Positions 1 to 12,600 of a DNA stretch of 64,000 bases are shown here, one piece after another (the first letter of the stretch is position 1; each line of letters starts with the position of its first letter). The notes under the pieces were generated by a model. The model made no database searches, was not told where the DNA came from, and worked only from the letters and a program-made list of their open reading frames with translations. Both the position numbers and the translations under genes were made by a program. This DNA comes from an uncultured Lachnospiraceae bacterium. GTDB taxonomy: Bacteria > Bacillota > Clostridia > Lachnospirales > Lachnospiraceae. The stretch is from NCBI GenBank assembly GCA_947577185.1, contig CANPUE010000002.1, positions 165,704 to 229,703 on the forward strand, read 5' to 3'.

Positions 1-3000
1 ATCTTCTCAGTTTCGCTTCTTGTTCTTCCGCTTACAGGAGACCCTATTACAACGTCGCTCTCGCTTCCGCTGTATCTTTGTAACAGTACCATCAGAGAAC
101 TTAAAAAAATGACATATGGCGTGAATCCGTTTTCCTTTGCGTACTGTTCTATCTTATCCGAACTCTCCTTACTCATTTCAGCGGATACTGTCGCTCCATT
201 GTAGGTCATCTCCCTCGGGCGGGCAAAATCTGCGGATATACTCAGCGTATCCGGGAATTCTTCAAATTCTTTTCGCCAGTATTGCGCCTGTGAAGATAAG
301 TCTCTGGTATTCATCCACTGGCAGTAATCTACATATTGCAGTTTTTGGCTTTCCACCGCTTCCCCGTTATAGCGCTCCACAAATTCATTCGAAAAATTCA
401 GCAGACTCATGCCGTCGCAGATAATATGATGAAAATCTGCAAACAAAAAGGTACGATCCTTTGCTTCCATCAGCGCGATTCTGAACAGGGGCGCCTTTGA
501 AAGGTCAAACGGCCTTACAAATCTCTGCATCTGCGTCTGAATATCCTCACCCGTATCGGCAATCCGCTGAACCTGTGCCTTTAATTCCGGCACTATGAGC
601 TGTTTCGGTTCTCCGTCTATAATCGAAAAGAAGGAACGAAGCACGCTGTGCGCATCTACGATTTCCTGAATCACCGACCGGATTCTCTCCGCATCAATTT
701 CACCCTGAAAACAAAGTATCTGCGGCATATTATAGACAGTCGCTTCCGGGTGCATATTCGCGATTGAATAGATTCGTTTCTGCGCATATGCCAGATGATA
801 GTACGGCTGTTCACATACCGGTGACAATTTTTCCGCTTTCTCACCCTCACCCTTGTCAACAAGTCCGGCTAACAGTCTGGGCGTGGAAAATTCATATAGT
901 TTCCTGTAGTTAATCTTACATCCGAACGCCTCGCTTATCCTGTTTGAAAGCGCCATGCCTTTGAGCGAATTTCCGCCTGTTTCAAAAAAGTCATCGGTTG
1001 CTCCTACTGCATCGCTTTTGAGAATCTCTTCCATGATCCAGCAGATTACCTTTTCGGTCATATTCGCAGGCGCGGCGTAAGTCCGCTCCGCTCTTTTTTC
1101 CAATGCCGGAAGCTTTTCCATGTCTACTTTCCCGTTACGGTTAAGCGGCATTTCATCAATACCGATAAAATAGGACGGTATCATATAATCAGGAAGTTTT
1201 GACTGCAGATATCTGCGGATTTCCCCATTTTCAATTTCACCATTCTCTGCTTCCTGATCCACCACATAATAGAGAACAATTTCCTCTCCATCTGTACCGT
1301 TTTTCATAAATTTCACTGCGCAGGTCCTGATTTTTGGCATGCTGTTTGCCGCTGCCTCTATCTCATCGAGTTCGATACGGTATCCCCTAAGCTTGATCTG
1401 CCTGTCAATTCTCCCTGCATATTCAATGTTTCCGTCAGGAAGCCACCTTGCAGCGTCTCCGCTTCGATACATCTTCCCTTCTGAGAACGGACAGTCTGTA
1501 AACTTCTGCGCGGTCAGTTCCGGCATTCCCAGGTAGCCTCTGGCTAACCCGTCTCCTGCGATACATAGTTCCCCTTTGATTCCGGGACCGCATAAGGAAT
1601 CGCCATTGAGAATATAGATCTGTTTATTACACATCGGTCTGCCGACAGGCACTCTCTCCGGAACCGGTTCTCCTTTTGGGTGTTTCCAATAGGTTGCACA
1701 AACCGTTGTTTCTGTCGGTCCATAATCATTCGAATACACGCCGATATCTGAATATTTTTCTACAATTGATTTTGTAGTCTCAGACCCGGCAGTTATGATT
1801 GTCCGAAGCAGGCTGAGTTTTTCAACCGGGAGCTGCTGTAATACGACCGGCGGAAGTACGCAGATTGTGATTTTGTTTTCTTTGATGTATTCTGCAAGCT
1901 TTTCCATGTCTTTTCGATATTCGTCCGGTACAACGTACAGTGTTCCTCCGGAAAGAATCGTCATGGCAAACTCGGACAGGGAAGCGTCAAACGCATAATT
2001 TGCAAACTGAAGCGCTCTGTCTTTGTGATCTACGCTTTGCGTGTGTCTGAAATATTCTCTCAGATTCGCCACGCCGCTGTGTTCCACCATCACGCCCTTA
2101 GGTTTGCCGGTTGTTCCGGAAGTATAGATGACATATGCCAGATCCTCCGGCTTTACCGGACACAGTTTGGCATCTGCACTGCATTCTTCTAAAGCGCTCA
2201 CCGTAATCGTCTGACATACCGCAGTATCCGCATCTGTATTTTTAAGCAGCATGACAGCGCCGCTGTCCGATAACATATAGTCAAGACGCTCCTGCGGACA
2301 GTCCTGCGCGATGGGAAGGTACGCTGCGCCCGCATAAAGTACGCCGAGAATCGTACAGACCATTTCGATTCCGGGCTTTAACGACAGGGCTATGATATCT
2401 CCATGACAAACGCCTTTCTTTTTCAGCGCACATGCAATATGCACCGCCCGCGCCTTTAACCCGGCATATGTTATTGTGCCGTTTTCATCTGAAACGGCTG
2501 TCGAACCGGCATACTTTTCAACCTGCTCATCCAGCATTGCCGGTATGGATTTCTTTTCGTAAACAATTTTTTCGCCCGTTGAAAACCCGACAATCAGCGC
2601 TTTTTCGTCCTCGTTAAGCAATTCGATTGTTCCGACGCTTTTTTCCGGTTCCTCTAAAACACAGCTTACAATGTCATCCAGCATAGATGCTATTCTCTGC
2701 ACTGTATTTTGCTCAAACAGTGACGTTTTATAACGCAGATGAATGTCGACAACGCCGGTATGCTCCATCAATTCGAAATTCAAATCAAATGGTTCTTTAT
2801 CGCTTTCATAATTGCATGGCACGAACAGTCCTTCTTTTCCGAAACCGGAGCGGGCATTCGTATTTTCATACACATACATCACATTCAGGGTGTTCGATCT
2901 CGAGAGTCCCAACGCTTCCGACAAATGGTTGAACGGATAGGCAATATGGTCTATGAACTCTGAATTGTATTGACTTACCTTCGCAAGCATTTCCCGAAAA

Positions 3001-6000
3001 GACAGGCTTCTGTCATAATGACTGCACAGCGCGACAGTGTTCGTAAACATGCCGATGCTTTCCATAAATTCTCTGCTTCTGCACGAAACAGGAACGGCCA
3101 TGGCAATATGATCCTCAAACGTAAGCCTGTGGAGCAGGATCCCAATACATGCCTGAAAAAACATGAACGGCGTAGCATTATGATCTGCGCAGAAACGCCT
3201 GATTTTTTTAACCTGTTCCTTCCCGATCACAGACAGTACGGACGCTCCTGAAACGTCCTGTCCGTCATTCATAAAATCAAACGGCAGCGGAAGCTTAAAG
3301 ATTACATCCTGAAGAGATTTCATCCAGAAATTCTGATCCTTAACATACCGCTGCGAATCAAAGTATGATTTCTCAGCGACGGAATAATCCCAATACTGTT
3401 TCTTAGTGTCACGCAGTGTTTCACCGTAATACAGCCGGAAGAGCTCATTTGCGTACAGATTCATGGACACCCCATCCGCAACCGTATGATGAAAGTGAAA
3501 GACGATAAGGTTTCTTTCATCATATGTTCTGATGTTTAAGATCTCCATGAGCGGGGGTTCCTCCACATCGAACTCGATCAGATTCTCTCTGATGTATTCA
3601 CTGATCTGAGAATCGCGTATCTGCGTAATCGTTCTGATATTGATTTGACAGCTGTCACAATACCGCATACAGAATTCCCCATGGTTGAGTAACAGTCCTG
3701 TACTCAGTACCTTATGACGTTTCAGTAGTTTCGTCGCGCATTCTTCAAGTTTTTTGATATCGATATCGCCGTCAATATAATATGCCCCTACCAGATCATA
3801 GAGTTTTCTGTCGCTCATTTCATACTCAGAATATATTCTTGCCTGCATTGTAGACATTGGATATTCTCTGCCGGCTTGTGAAGGCACCATTTCTTCAGAG
3901 GACTCTTCACCCCCTGTTATCTGCTGACCATTTTCCGCAATAAACTGACAGATCTGATCAATGCTGTTTAGCTGCTCATAAAAATCTTTTGATTCTGCCT
4001 GTACAGAAAAATGCCGATTCAGAAGGTCTGCTATCTTAAAGAAAGAGATTGACTCAAATCCATAAACCGTGAGCGGCCTGTCTGTTTCAATATCCTCCGG
4101 TTCCAGTCCTGATACTTCCGCCGCCTGCCTCACAAGGATCTCCCTGAGGTTGTCGGCTGTAACATTCTTCTCATCTTCCCCGGTTTTCCGTTCCCCGGCT
4201 TTTTCCGTTCCTGAACCGCTGCCGAAAAAAACAGGATTTTTCCAGCATGTTTTTCTGTCAAAATGATACCCCGGAAGAATCGGCTGAGTGTCGATCGGAT
4301 AGAAAAACACGTCGTCGATTCTGTTCCAGTTAATCGGCATTCCCAGAAGATATAAGTCCCTGAGCGCTGAAAGAAAACTGCCGTTATCTGCGTTGAACAA
4401 AACTGTTTTTTCTGTTTTATCACACTCGCCTATCACAACGGCGGCTTTCCATTGTAAGGCCTCATTCTTTACAGCTTCGCCCGCTGCCGCTTTGTCTGTT
4501 ACATCGAGTTGTTTTGCCATGTTCAGGCAGTCTTCCACAGATAACGCGGTCCGGCTTCCCGCTGTTTCAATCTCACTTTTCATCCTTTCCATATCTTCAT
4601 TTTCAATGGCCGCCGCAATTGCGGTAATCTTGTCAAAACTGATTTTTCCGCTTACATATTCAAGCGCAAGTTTACCCGCCCCCTCTGCCAGACAGCTGCC
4701 AAATTCAGGAAGCGCTGCGCAGAGCATACGATAATAAGCAGTATGAACCGCCAGCTGCAGTATCATATCGCATCTTCTTTTCTCCGGTATGGTATGCCCG
4801 TATATTTTGTCGAATATGGACACCTGTCCAAGCTCACGATACCTGTTATCAAACTGAATAATCGTATCCCTGAATGCCGTCGATGCCGCCATAATATGTC
4901 TGATATCAGCATTCTTGTCCAATGTTTCTTTTCTAAACGGCATAAAGACAACGCCGCAGTCATCCATGTTTACCGTTCTTTCTGCGTAAAACGGATCCAG
5001 CTTTGATTCATCCCTGTTAATTTCTTCCAGTAGATCCCTCAGTTCACGCACCGAGTGTACTACACTGGCGAAACGGCAATTGAGGGAAGCTCGTGTGCGG
5101 TTTGATACATAGGACAAATCCTTAATTTGCAGATCCTTATATTCCTGATTTAACTTTTCACCGATTTCCCGGAGGTACGCTGTCAGAGCCTTCTTTGTTA
5201 ACGCTGAAAACGTAACAAGTCTTCCTGTATCTTCATATTCCGGACTTTCGTTTGCAGCCTTATTATCGTACTCCTGAATGATCATATGGCTTAATGTACC
5301 GCTGATTCCGAATGAACTGATTCCGGCGGCACGAAGGTTATCTTTTCTTTTCCAGTCAATGAGCCTGTCCGCCACTTTCAGTCCCGGATACGTGCATTCC
5401 TGATTCGGATGATCATAATGAATATTCTCCGGAATCCGGCTGTTTTTCATGGAAAGCAATACCTTTATGATGCCTGCCATTCCGGCGGCGGCCTCCATAT
5501 GTCCCAGATTCGTCTTTACGGATCCAATAAAAAGATCCTCGTTTCGTTTCCCGTATACTTCATGAATCGCTTTCGCTTCAATTGCATCTCCAAGAACCGT
5601 TCCTGTACCATGTGTCTCGATATAATCAACTTCATTGACCGACAATCCGGATTCAGAAAGCGCCTGCGCCATCACTGCCTGTTCCTGGACTCCGTTCGGT
5701 GCAAAAAAGCCATTTGCTTTTCCGCCATGCATCACACTGATACTTTTTATGACAGCCTGAATATTATCATGATTCTCCTGCGCATCTGCCAGTCTTTTCA
5801 GGACAATCACACCACAGCCTTCGCTTCGTCCATATCCGCGTGCAGAGGAATCAAAGGCGCGGCATCTCCCGTCCTCCGAAATTGCTTCCACCTGTGAGAG
5901 TCCGACAAATCCATTTGGGGTAAGCAGCAGATTTGCCCCTCCTACAACAGCCATATCACACTGATGTGTCCGCAGGGCGATGACCGCCTCATTCAACGCA

Positions 6001-6650
6001 CTTAGTGAGGAAGAACAGGCCGTATCGATCGCCATGGAAGGCCCCTTAAAATCAAAGTAATAGGAGATACGTCCGGAAGCCGAATTGATATAATTTCCCA
6101 TCAGTGAATACGGGGTAATCTTGTATGGGGAGTCCGATGCTACCTCGGACATCCCATACTCACTGGAAATCAGACCTACATAAACTCCGGTCTTACTCCC
6201 CCTTGCTTTCAACAGATCAATCCCGGCATTCTCCAGGGCTTCCCAGGTCACCTCCAAAAGCAGTCTGTGTTGAGGATCAATAGACGTTGCTTCCACTTTT
6301 GACATCTCAAAATGATTATTGTCAAACGCTTTAATGTCACAGGTTAAAAATGAGGCGCTTTTGGTATATGTTTTTCCGGCCGTTCCCCGATTGGGATCAT
6401 AATATTCCGTCACGTCAAAACGTTCTTCCGGTATGGTAATTACCGCATCATAGCCTTCTCTTAACAGTTCCCAGTATTTTTCCGGATTATCCGCACCTCC
6501 CGGAAAACGACAACTATATCCCAATATGGCGATATCGCCGTTTTCACTTCTTTCCTCCAATTTCCGTGTAAGGTCTTTTATCTTTTCAGCCGCTTTTTTT
6601 ATCAGCTGCTCGTACTTAATATTGTCTTGCAAATCGTTCACCTCGGGCAT
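1..6650 (-). CDS. Hybrid PKS-NRPS, KS-pseudoAT-ACP-C-A-PCP-C (partial)
   Basis: This is the second megasynthase of the operon. It is open at the left window edge, so about 2216 residues are visible and the C-terminus is missing. Domains in order: ketosynthase (about 38-455; DTACSSSL with Cys212, HGTGT, NLGHMEA); a shrunken acyltransferase-like region (about 460-755) whose GHSxGE box reads AEGAGK (656-659 E-G-A-G), so no nucleophilic Ser; ACP (Ser867 in GFESIS); condensation domain (HHTVADG, about 1055); adenylation domain (about 1360-1840; TSGTTGKPKG, GYRIEL, NRNGK); PCP (Ser1895 in GGNSL); second condensation domain (HHIICDG, about 2075). Reading the nine adenylation pocket positions by eye gives D-A-S-V-I-A-D-V-C, closest to aromatic amino-acid codes (weak inference). 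The ATG at 6650 has no Shine-Dalgarno, while GAGGTG lies six bases before an in-frame TTG at 6632, so the true start may be that TTG. It begins 11 bp after the upstream PKS stop. Confidence 0.93.
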   Translation of the reverse strand, partial: MPEVNDLQDNIKYEQLIKKAAEKIKDLTRKLEERSENGDIAILGYSCRFPGGADNPEKYWELLREGYDAVITIPEERFDVTEYYDPNRGTAGKTYTKSASFLTCDIKAFDNNHFEMSKVEATSIDPQHRLLLEVTWEALENAGIDLLKARGSKTGVYVGLISSEYGMSEVASDSPYKITPYSLMGNYINSASGRISYYFDFKGPSMAIDTACSSSLSALNEAVIALRTHQCDMAVVGGANLLLTPNGFVGLSQVEAISEDGRCRAFDSSARGYGRSEGCGVIVLKRLADAQENHDNIQAVIKSISVMHGGKANGFFAPNGVQEQAVMAQALSESGLSVNEVDYIETHGTGTVLGDAIEAKAIHEVYGKRNEDLFIGSVKTNLGHMEAAAGMAGIIKVLLSMKNSRIPENIHYDHPNQECTYPGLKVADRLIDWKRKDNLRAAGISSFGISGTLSHMIIQEYDNKAANESPEYEDTGRLVTFSALTKKALTAYLREIGEKLNQEYKDLQIKDLSYVSNRTRASLNCRFASVVHSVRELRDLLEEINRDESKLDPFYAERTVNMDDCGVVFMPFRKETLDKNADIRHIMAASTAFRDTIIQFDNRYRELGQVSIFDKIYGHTIPEKRRCDMILQLAVHTAYYRMLCAALPEFGSCLAEGAGKLALEYVSGKISFDKITAIAAAIENEDMERMKSEIETAGSRTALSVEDCLNMAKQLDVTDKAAAGEAVKNEALQWKAAVVIGECDKTEKTVLFNADNGSFLSALRDLYLLGMPINWNRIDDVFFYPIDTQPILPGYHFDRKTCWKNPVFFGSGSGTEKAGERKTGEDEKNVTADNLREILVRQAAEVSGLEPEDIETDRPLTVYGFESISFFKIADLLNRHFSVQAESKDFYEQLNSIDQICQFIAENGQQITGGEESSEEMVPSQAGREYPMSTMQARIYSEYEMSDRKLYDLVGAYYIDGDIDIKKLEECATKLLKRHKVLSTGLLLNHGEFCMRYCDSCQINIRTITQIRDSQISEYIRENLIEFDVEEPPLMEILNIRTYDERNLIVFHFHHTVADGVSMNLYANELFRLYYGETLRDTKKQYWDYSVAEKSYFDSQRYVKDQNFWMKSLQDVIFKLPLPFDFMNDGQDVSGASVLSVIGKEQVKKIRRFCADHNATPFMFFQACIGILLHRLTFEDHIAMAVPVSCRSREFMESIGMFTNTVALCSHYDRSLSFREMLAKVSQYNSEFIDHIAYPFNHLSEALGLSRSNTLNVMYVYENTNARSGFGKEGLFVPCNYESDKEPFDLNFELMEHTGVVDIHLRYKTSLFEQNTVQRIASMLDDIVSCVLEEPEKSVGTIELLNEDEKALIVGFSTGEKIVYEKKSIPAMLDEQVEKYAGSTAVSDENGTITYAGLKARAVHIACALKKKGVCHGDIIALSLKPGIEMVCTILGVLYAGAAYLPIAQDCPQERLDYMLSDSGAVMLLKNTDADTAVCQTITVSALEECSADAKLCPVKPEDLAYVIYTSGTTGKPKGVMVEHSGVANLREYFRHTQSVDHKDRALQFANYAFDASLSEFAMTILSGGTLYVVPDEYRKDMEKLAEYIKENKITICVLPPVVLQQLPVEKLSLLRTIITAGSETTKSIVEKYSDIGVYSNDYGPTETTVCATYWKHPKGEPVPERVPVGRPMCNKQIYILNGDSLCGPGIKGELCIAGDGLARGYLGMPELTAQKFTDCPFSEGKMYRSGDAARWLPDGNIEYAGRIDRQIKLRGYRIELDEIEAAANSMPKIRTCAVKFMKNGTDGEEIVLYYVVDQEAENGEIENGEIRRYLQSKLPDYMIPSYFIGIDEMPLNRNGKVDMEKLPALEKRAERTYAAPANMTEKVICWIMEEILKSDAVGATDDFFETGGNSLKGMALSNRISEAFGCKINYRKLYEFSTPRLLAGLVDKGEGEKAEKLSPVCEQPYYHLAYAQKRIYSIANMHPEATVYNMPQILCFQGEIDAERIRSVIQEIVDAHSVLRSFFSIIDGEPKQLIVPELKAQVQRIADTGEDIQTQMQRFVRPFDLSKAPLFRIALMEAKDRTFLFADFHHIICDGMSLLNFSNEFVERYNGEAVESQKLQYVDYCQWMNTRDLSSQAQYWRKEFEEFPDTLSISADFARPREMTYNGATVSAEMSKESSDKIEQYAKENGFTPYVIFLSSLMVLLQRYSGSESDVVIGSPVSGRTRSETEK

Positions 6651-6661
6651 ATTTTTTTGTA

Positions 6662-9600
6662 TTAATCCAGCAACGAACTAAGTTCATTTGCGAGATCGTC
6701 TATATTATCTTTGTTGGTTTCTGTTTCCTGTTCCATTACAAGAATGTCCTCAATAATATGATTCGTAAGCTTCTCGATCGTTGCATAATTATAAAAATCC
6801 GATACGCCTACGTCACCCTTAATTAAGGTATTGATCGCATTGCGCATAGAGAATATCATAAGAGAATCTGCTCCCAGCTCTTTAAATGCAGTATTTTCAT
6901 CCAGTTCATCGTCCTCGCCATAGCCCATCACTTCACGGCAGATCTGAAGGATCTCATTTCTAAGCGCTCTGCGTACTTCCTTCTTTGTCATACCATTGAT
7001 AAGCGTCATAAAGTCATAGCTGTTATTATTTTCTGACTTTTTGCCCGCTCTGTTAACCAGCCGTTTTAACAACTGGCCCGTATAGGAATTGACCATTCCC
7101 GAAGAAAATTTGTTCCAGTCGACAGATACTGCCATAAAGGAACCAAAATACCGTTTCAGCGAATCCAGCAGGATTTGCTGTCCTTCTTTCACTGTATATG
7201 GTCTCAGGCCGATCGTTAACATATTGCGTTCCACAACCTCCGCCGTAACTACGTCCGACCCGCCCCAGGGTCCCCAGCAGATTACATTTGACCTGATTCC
7301 CTGCGATGTAATATATTCGGCAAAGCAATTCATAAAATAGTTTGCGGCAGCATAATTTGTCTGTCCGACATTTCCAAGGATTGATGTGATTGAGGAAGTC
7401 ATATGGAAGAAGTCAATTCCTGAATTTTTTGTTTCCTCGAAAAGATTCATGCTGCCAGAAACCTTAGGTTCCAGTACAAACTTAAAATCTTCCCAGGTCA
7501 TATCATCGAGTATCCTGTCTCTGAATACACCGGAAACGTTTATAACCCCCTTAATGGCCGGCATCGTCTTCTTAATCTCGGAGATTACTTTTGTTACATC
7601 TTCTTTCACTGTAATGTCGCCTCTAAAGCACTGCACATCGACACCCGACTCTTTCATCGTATTCCTGAATGTTTCTTTTGGTTCATGGCGGGAAATCACC
7701 GCAAAATGTTTTGCTCCGGCCTGCGCCAAAGCTCCGATATATGCCTGCCCCACCGAGCCTGTCCCACCGGAAATTACATAGGTGGCATCATCTGCCAGCA
7801 CAACTTCTTCTGTCTTATGATCTATGGAACGCATATATTCCGAATGACGCTGAAGCACGCTCGTATAAAAAATTCTGTCTCTGACACATAATTCCACGTA
7901 TCCGCCATATATGAGGACATCAAAGATTTCGCTGACTTTTTCCTTTCCTTCCAAATCAATTATGCCCCTGAAACGGTTTGGACACTCTGCGATAAACGAT
8001 TTGGAAAATCCCCACAGCAAACTTTGCGGAAGGTTCACCTCTCTGTTTTTAAACGTAACAGCCTTCTTCGTCACGATTCTTAAATCGTGCTTCTTTTGCG
8101 TGCCGAAACCATTTTCCTTTTTTATCAGTTCAAATAGTTTCTTCATCGGTCTATCGTAATCATCCGCTTTTTCGTCTGCCCAATACAGGAACAATACCGG
8201 CGCTTCCAGATCGTCAGCGATCTGATCAATCTCATCCAGATCACTGGAAAGTACCCTTTTAACCGGTAATGTTGAATACTTTTCAAAGTCTTTACAGTCG
8301 TCGCTGCTGTTACATACGATACAAACCGACTTATATTCGCTCTGTTCGTCAATCACATCGTCTACCCTGGTCCATGCATAATGGTAATATTCTTTTTCCC
8401 TGTCAATTCCGGCTGCGCCGAGAAGATCCTCATGATTCGTCAGCTTTGTAATCATATTGCTGATCGTAATAACAGGTTTACTGTCCTGATTAAAGACATA
8501 GCTCTCTCCGATAATGCTCTGATTTTCTATATGCGCTAATGTGTTCACCCACAAATTGTCGAAATATCTGTAATCATAGGAGAACTCTCCTATAAAATAC
8601 GGTATCATCGTCTCTGTTTCTTTGCGTCCAAGCGTGAGCAGCGCAGATTCGAGTACCATACAGAGCATGGTATGAAATACGGAGTCGATAACGCCCGGAT
8701 AGATTACATAATTTTCCGTAAGCGGTAATTTCTCATCCGGCTCGACATAAAATACGCCTTCCTCATCATTTCTCCATGACTTCATAAGTCTCCTGAAGCC
8801 TTTTCCCAAATTGAAACTTGCGTCTGTCATGGCCGGATAAACTGCATGCTCCGGACCTTCGTTCACATCGAAATCAAGTGTTTTCCATTTCTCTATATCA
8901 GAACTTCTTGAAGGATTCAGATGTCCGTCATTGATTACTACTTTGCCCTGCGTATGAACCGTCCACTCATTCCTTGCCGAGTCAGGCGGACAGCTGATAA
9001 TCTTATACGATGCGATTCCCGTTTCCGCGCCGGTAATGCATACCTGAACTTTGCTTCTCTCTCGAACCGCAAGCGGCGCCCGGAGTTCAATCTCCTGTAT
9101 GGAGATGCTTTTCGGATTACAGATTTCTTTCATGGCACTGATAATAAGCGCCATGTACGCAGCTGCCGGCGCAATCGCCGTACCGAAAATAATATGCTCT
9201 GACATAAAAAACGGCGTTTCCGGTGTATAGATTTTCTGGAATATGATTGTATCTTCCATAATTGGCGATTCGATTCTCTGACCAAGCAATGAATGCACGT
9301 TATCATCCATGACCAGATCGCCCCGCACCCTGTCATACTGCATTTCATTCCAATAGCGGGAACGCCTGAAAGGATAGTTGGGAAGACCTGACACCCGCTC
9401 CCAGTTCTCATCCTGATTCATTACATAATTTTTCCAGTTGATGTCTACATTGTTTACATACAGTTTGGCAACTGCATTATTTAATGTCATGACATCGCTG
9501 CTCTTGAAATCCAGAGAATTGGCGCATTTGCATTTTCCGTCAAAGATATATTTGCATAATGATGTGAGTGTGTTTGTCGCCCCGATCTCCAGAAAGAAAT

Positions 9601-12600
9601 ACTCCTCACTCTGCGCAACAGCGCACATCGTCTCATAAAATTTAACTTCATTGCAGATATGCTCTGCCCAATACTCTGTCGTAAGCGCTTCCTCTTCCCG
9701 CAATGCTCTTTCATACATCGATGACATAAATACGAGATTGGAAGGATGAAATTTCATACTGCCGGTAACCTTCATGAACTGCTCTGCAGCCGGACGCATT
9801 AATACCGAATGAAAACCGTGCGATACATTAAGTCTCCGCGTTTTTATTTCCTCGGCTTCCGCTTTCTTTACCACTTCATTAACATCCTCTTCCACTCCGG
9901 AAATAACGCATAATCCCTGTGAATTATGCACAGCAATGTTAACGGTATCTGACAGTTCTCCAATCAATCGCTCCGTATTTGCTCTGTCCGTAAACAATGT
10001 AGTCATGATGCCTTTTCCAGGCGCCTCATTCATAAGCCTTCCTCTGAGTGAAACAAGCTTTACGGCAGACTCAAGATCCATAATTCCCGCTGTTACCGCG
10101 GCTGCATATTCACCAATACTGTGTCCGATCACAAGTGACGGCTTAACGCCCACAGATTCCCAGAATCTCACTAAAGCATATTCAACCGTGAAGATAAGCG
10201 GCTGCGCATATACTGTTTTTTCAATCGTTTCAGCACTTGCATCATCTGCATAAATAAGATCGACAAGGGAATTCATAATATAGGGGATAAACAGACTGTC
10301 ACATTCCAGGAACGCCGTTTTGAACACTTCATTGTTAACAAATAATGAGTGTGCCATTTTGACATACTGTGAAGACTGTCCCGTAAACATAAAAGCAATC
10401 TTGCTGTCCCGCTTTTTCATATCATTTTCATCATATACATGCAGTCCCGGCGTATTTTTCTTGCCCATCAGGAAACCGTTCAGTGCAAAAATAATATCTT
10501 TTTTCTTTTCACCGGTGACTGCTATTCGATATGGATAGTTCCCACGCCCCTTATTCGCTGTCGAAATAATCGCGGTAAGCTCCTCTTCCTGTGCATCACG
10601 AATAAGCACCAGGTACTTTGATACTAACTCTCTGAGTGCGTCTTTGCTTTTCGCAGAGATTTTAAATACAAACGGACCGGAAGCAGTTTCATTTTCTTTT
10701 TTTTCTTTTTTATCATTTACATTTTTATCATTTACATATTCTTCAATAATGACATGCGCATTTGAACCGCCAAATCCAAAGCTGTTGATACCGGCTCTTC
10801 TGATATGCTCACCGCTTCTCCATGGCGTGTTTTTCGCAACTACCTTAATGCTGTCAGTCCAGTTAATCTTTGTACTGGGAGTCGTGAATCCTCGATTGGC
10901 CGGGATCATTTCATGCTGCATGGACAGAAGGACTTTTATGACAGACGCAGCTCCGGAAGCAGCCTCCAAATGACCGATATTCGATTTCACCGATCCGATA
11001 TAGAGCGGTTTTTGCCTGTTTACATTATCGCAATAGCCTTCCCTGATCGCGTTCACTTCTATCGGGTCGCCTAATGCGGTACCGGTTCCATGTGTTTCGA
11101 TGTAATCGATATCACTCTTCTGTAAGCCGGAACGTTTTATCGTATCTTTGATAAGATTACACTGTGATTCTCCATTCGGCGCTGTCAGCCCATTACTCTT
11201 TCCATCCTGGTTAATTCCCGTAGCACGGATCACTCCGAGTATCCTGTCATGATCCCGTTCCGCATCCGAAAGCCGCTTCAGAATAATGACGCCTGCGCCT
11301 TCGCCTCTTCCGTAACCGTCAGCACTGTCATCAAAAGTCTTACAGTGTCCGTCATGACATACTGCTTTCAGTTTTGAAAAGGCAACGCCGATAACCGGCG
11401 TGAGCATCAGGCTTGCCCCTCCGACCACAGCCGTATCCGCATCGTAATTTTTTAAGGAAACCGCCGCAAGATGCAGTGCCGTAAGAAATGACGAACAGGC
11501 CGTATCCACTGAAAAACATGGTCCCTCAAATCCATAGGTATAAGATATTCTTCCGCACGCAGTACTATAGCAGATACCCGTCAGTGAATAGGTATTAATT
11601 TTAGTCAGATCACCGGAATTGATCGAGGACAAACCATATTCATCATTAGAAAGTCCAAGAAACACACCCGTTCTCGTACCATTGTATTCTGTAATATCGA
11701 GTCCGCCGTTCTCAAAAGCTTCCCATGTAAGCTCAAGTAAGAGACGCTGATGCGGGTCGATCGATGCTGCTTCCTTAGGCGAAATATTGAAAAAATTATT
11801 ATCGATTTCATCAAAGGAAGCATTTATGAATCCGCCTTTTTTACAATACATTTTCCCTGGTTCGTCATCATTTTCCGAGTAATACCGATCAGCATCCCAA
11901 CGCCCTGCCGGAATATCGATAATACCGTCTGCTCCGCTCATTAAAAATTCAAAGAACGCTTCCGGTGTGTTGGATCCGCCCGGAAATCTGTTACTCATAC
12001 CTACAATCGCAATATCTTCATGAAAGCCCTGCCCGATTCTCTCCGTATGAATGGCATTGTTCTTCCTGTTTGTAATTTTTTTAATAATATACTCTGAAAG
12101 CAGATTGACAGACGGGAAATTAAACATAGACGCCACGCTGATTTCAATGTCAAATCGTTTGCCGATTTCTTCGACAATTGCCGGCACGCTCTTTGATACT
12201 ATGCCGTTTTCACTGAAGGTACTGTTATAATCATCAATTTTAACCTGAGCCACTTCGTTAATGATCGTAACCAGGAGCTCTCCGATTCCGTTTGTATTTT
12301 TTTCCTTACTCACCACATACTCCTTTATCTTCTTCTGTATTTTCTGATCTACTGCTTCTTTTAACGCAAAACGCTTTATTTTTTTTGTGTCTGTTTTGGG
12401 CACATAGCTTACCGGAATGATTTCGCAGGACATCAAACCGATTTCCTGAATCATATACCGTCTTATTTCCTTACAATATTCTACGAATTCCGGGACAAAA
12501 TCCCTCTCACCGATCCACTCCGGACAGACAACATAGATACCAACATTGTCAATTCCGCCCTCATCCTGATATTCTGCTGCAAAAACATCCTCGACCTTCA

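Noticed and set aside
5409..5897. Plus-strand open frame of 162 codons
   Set aside because: Antisense to the ketosynthase of the hybrid megasynthase, whose frame and motifs are unambiguous.
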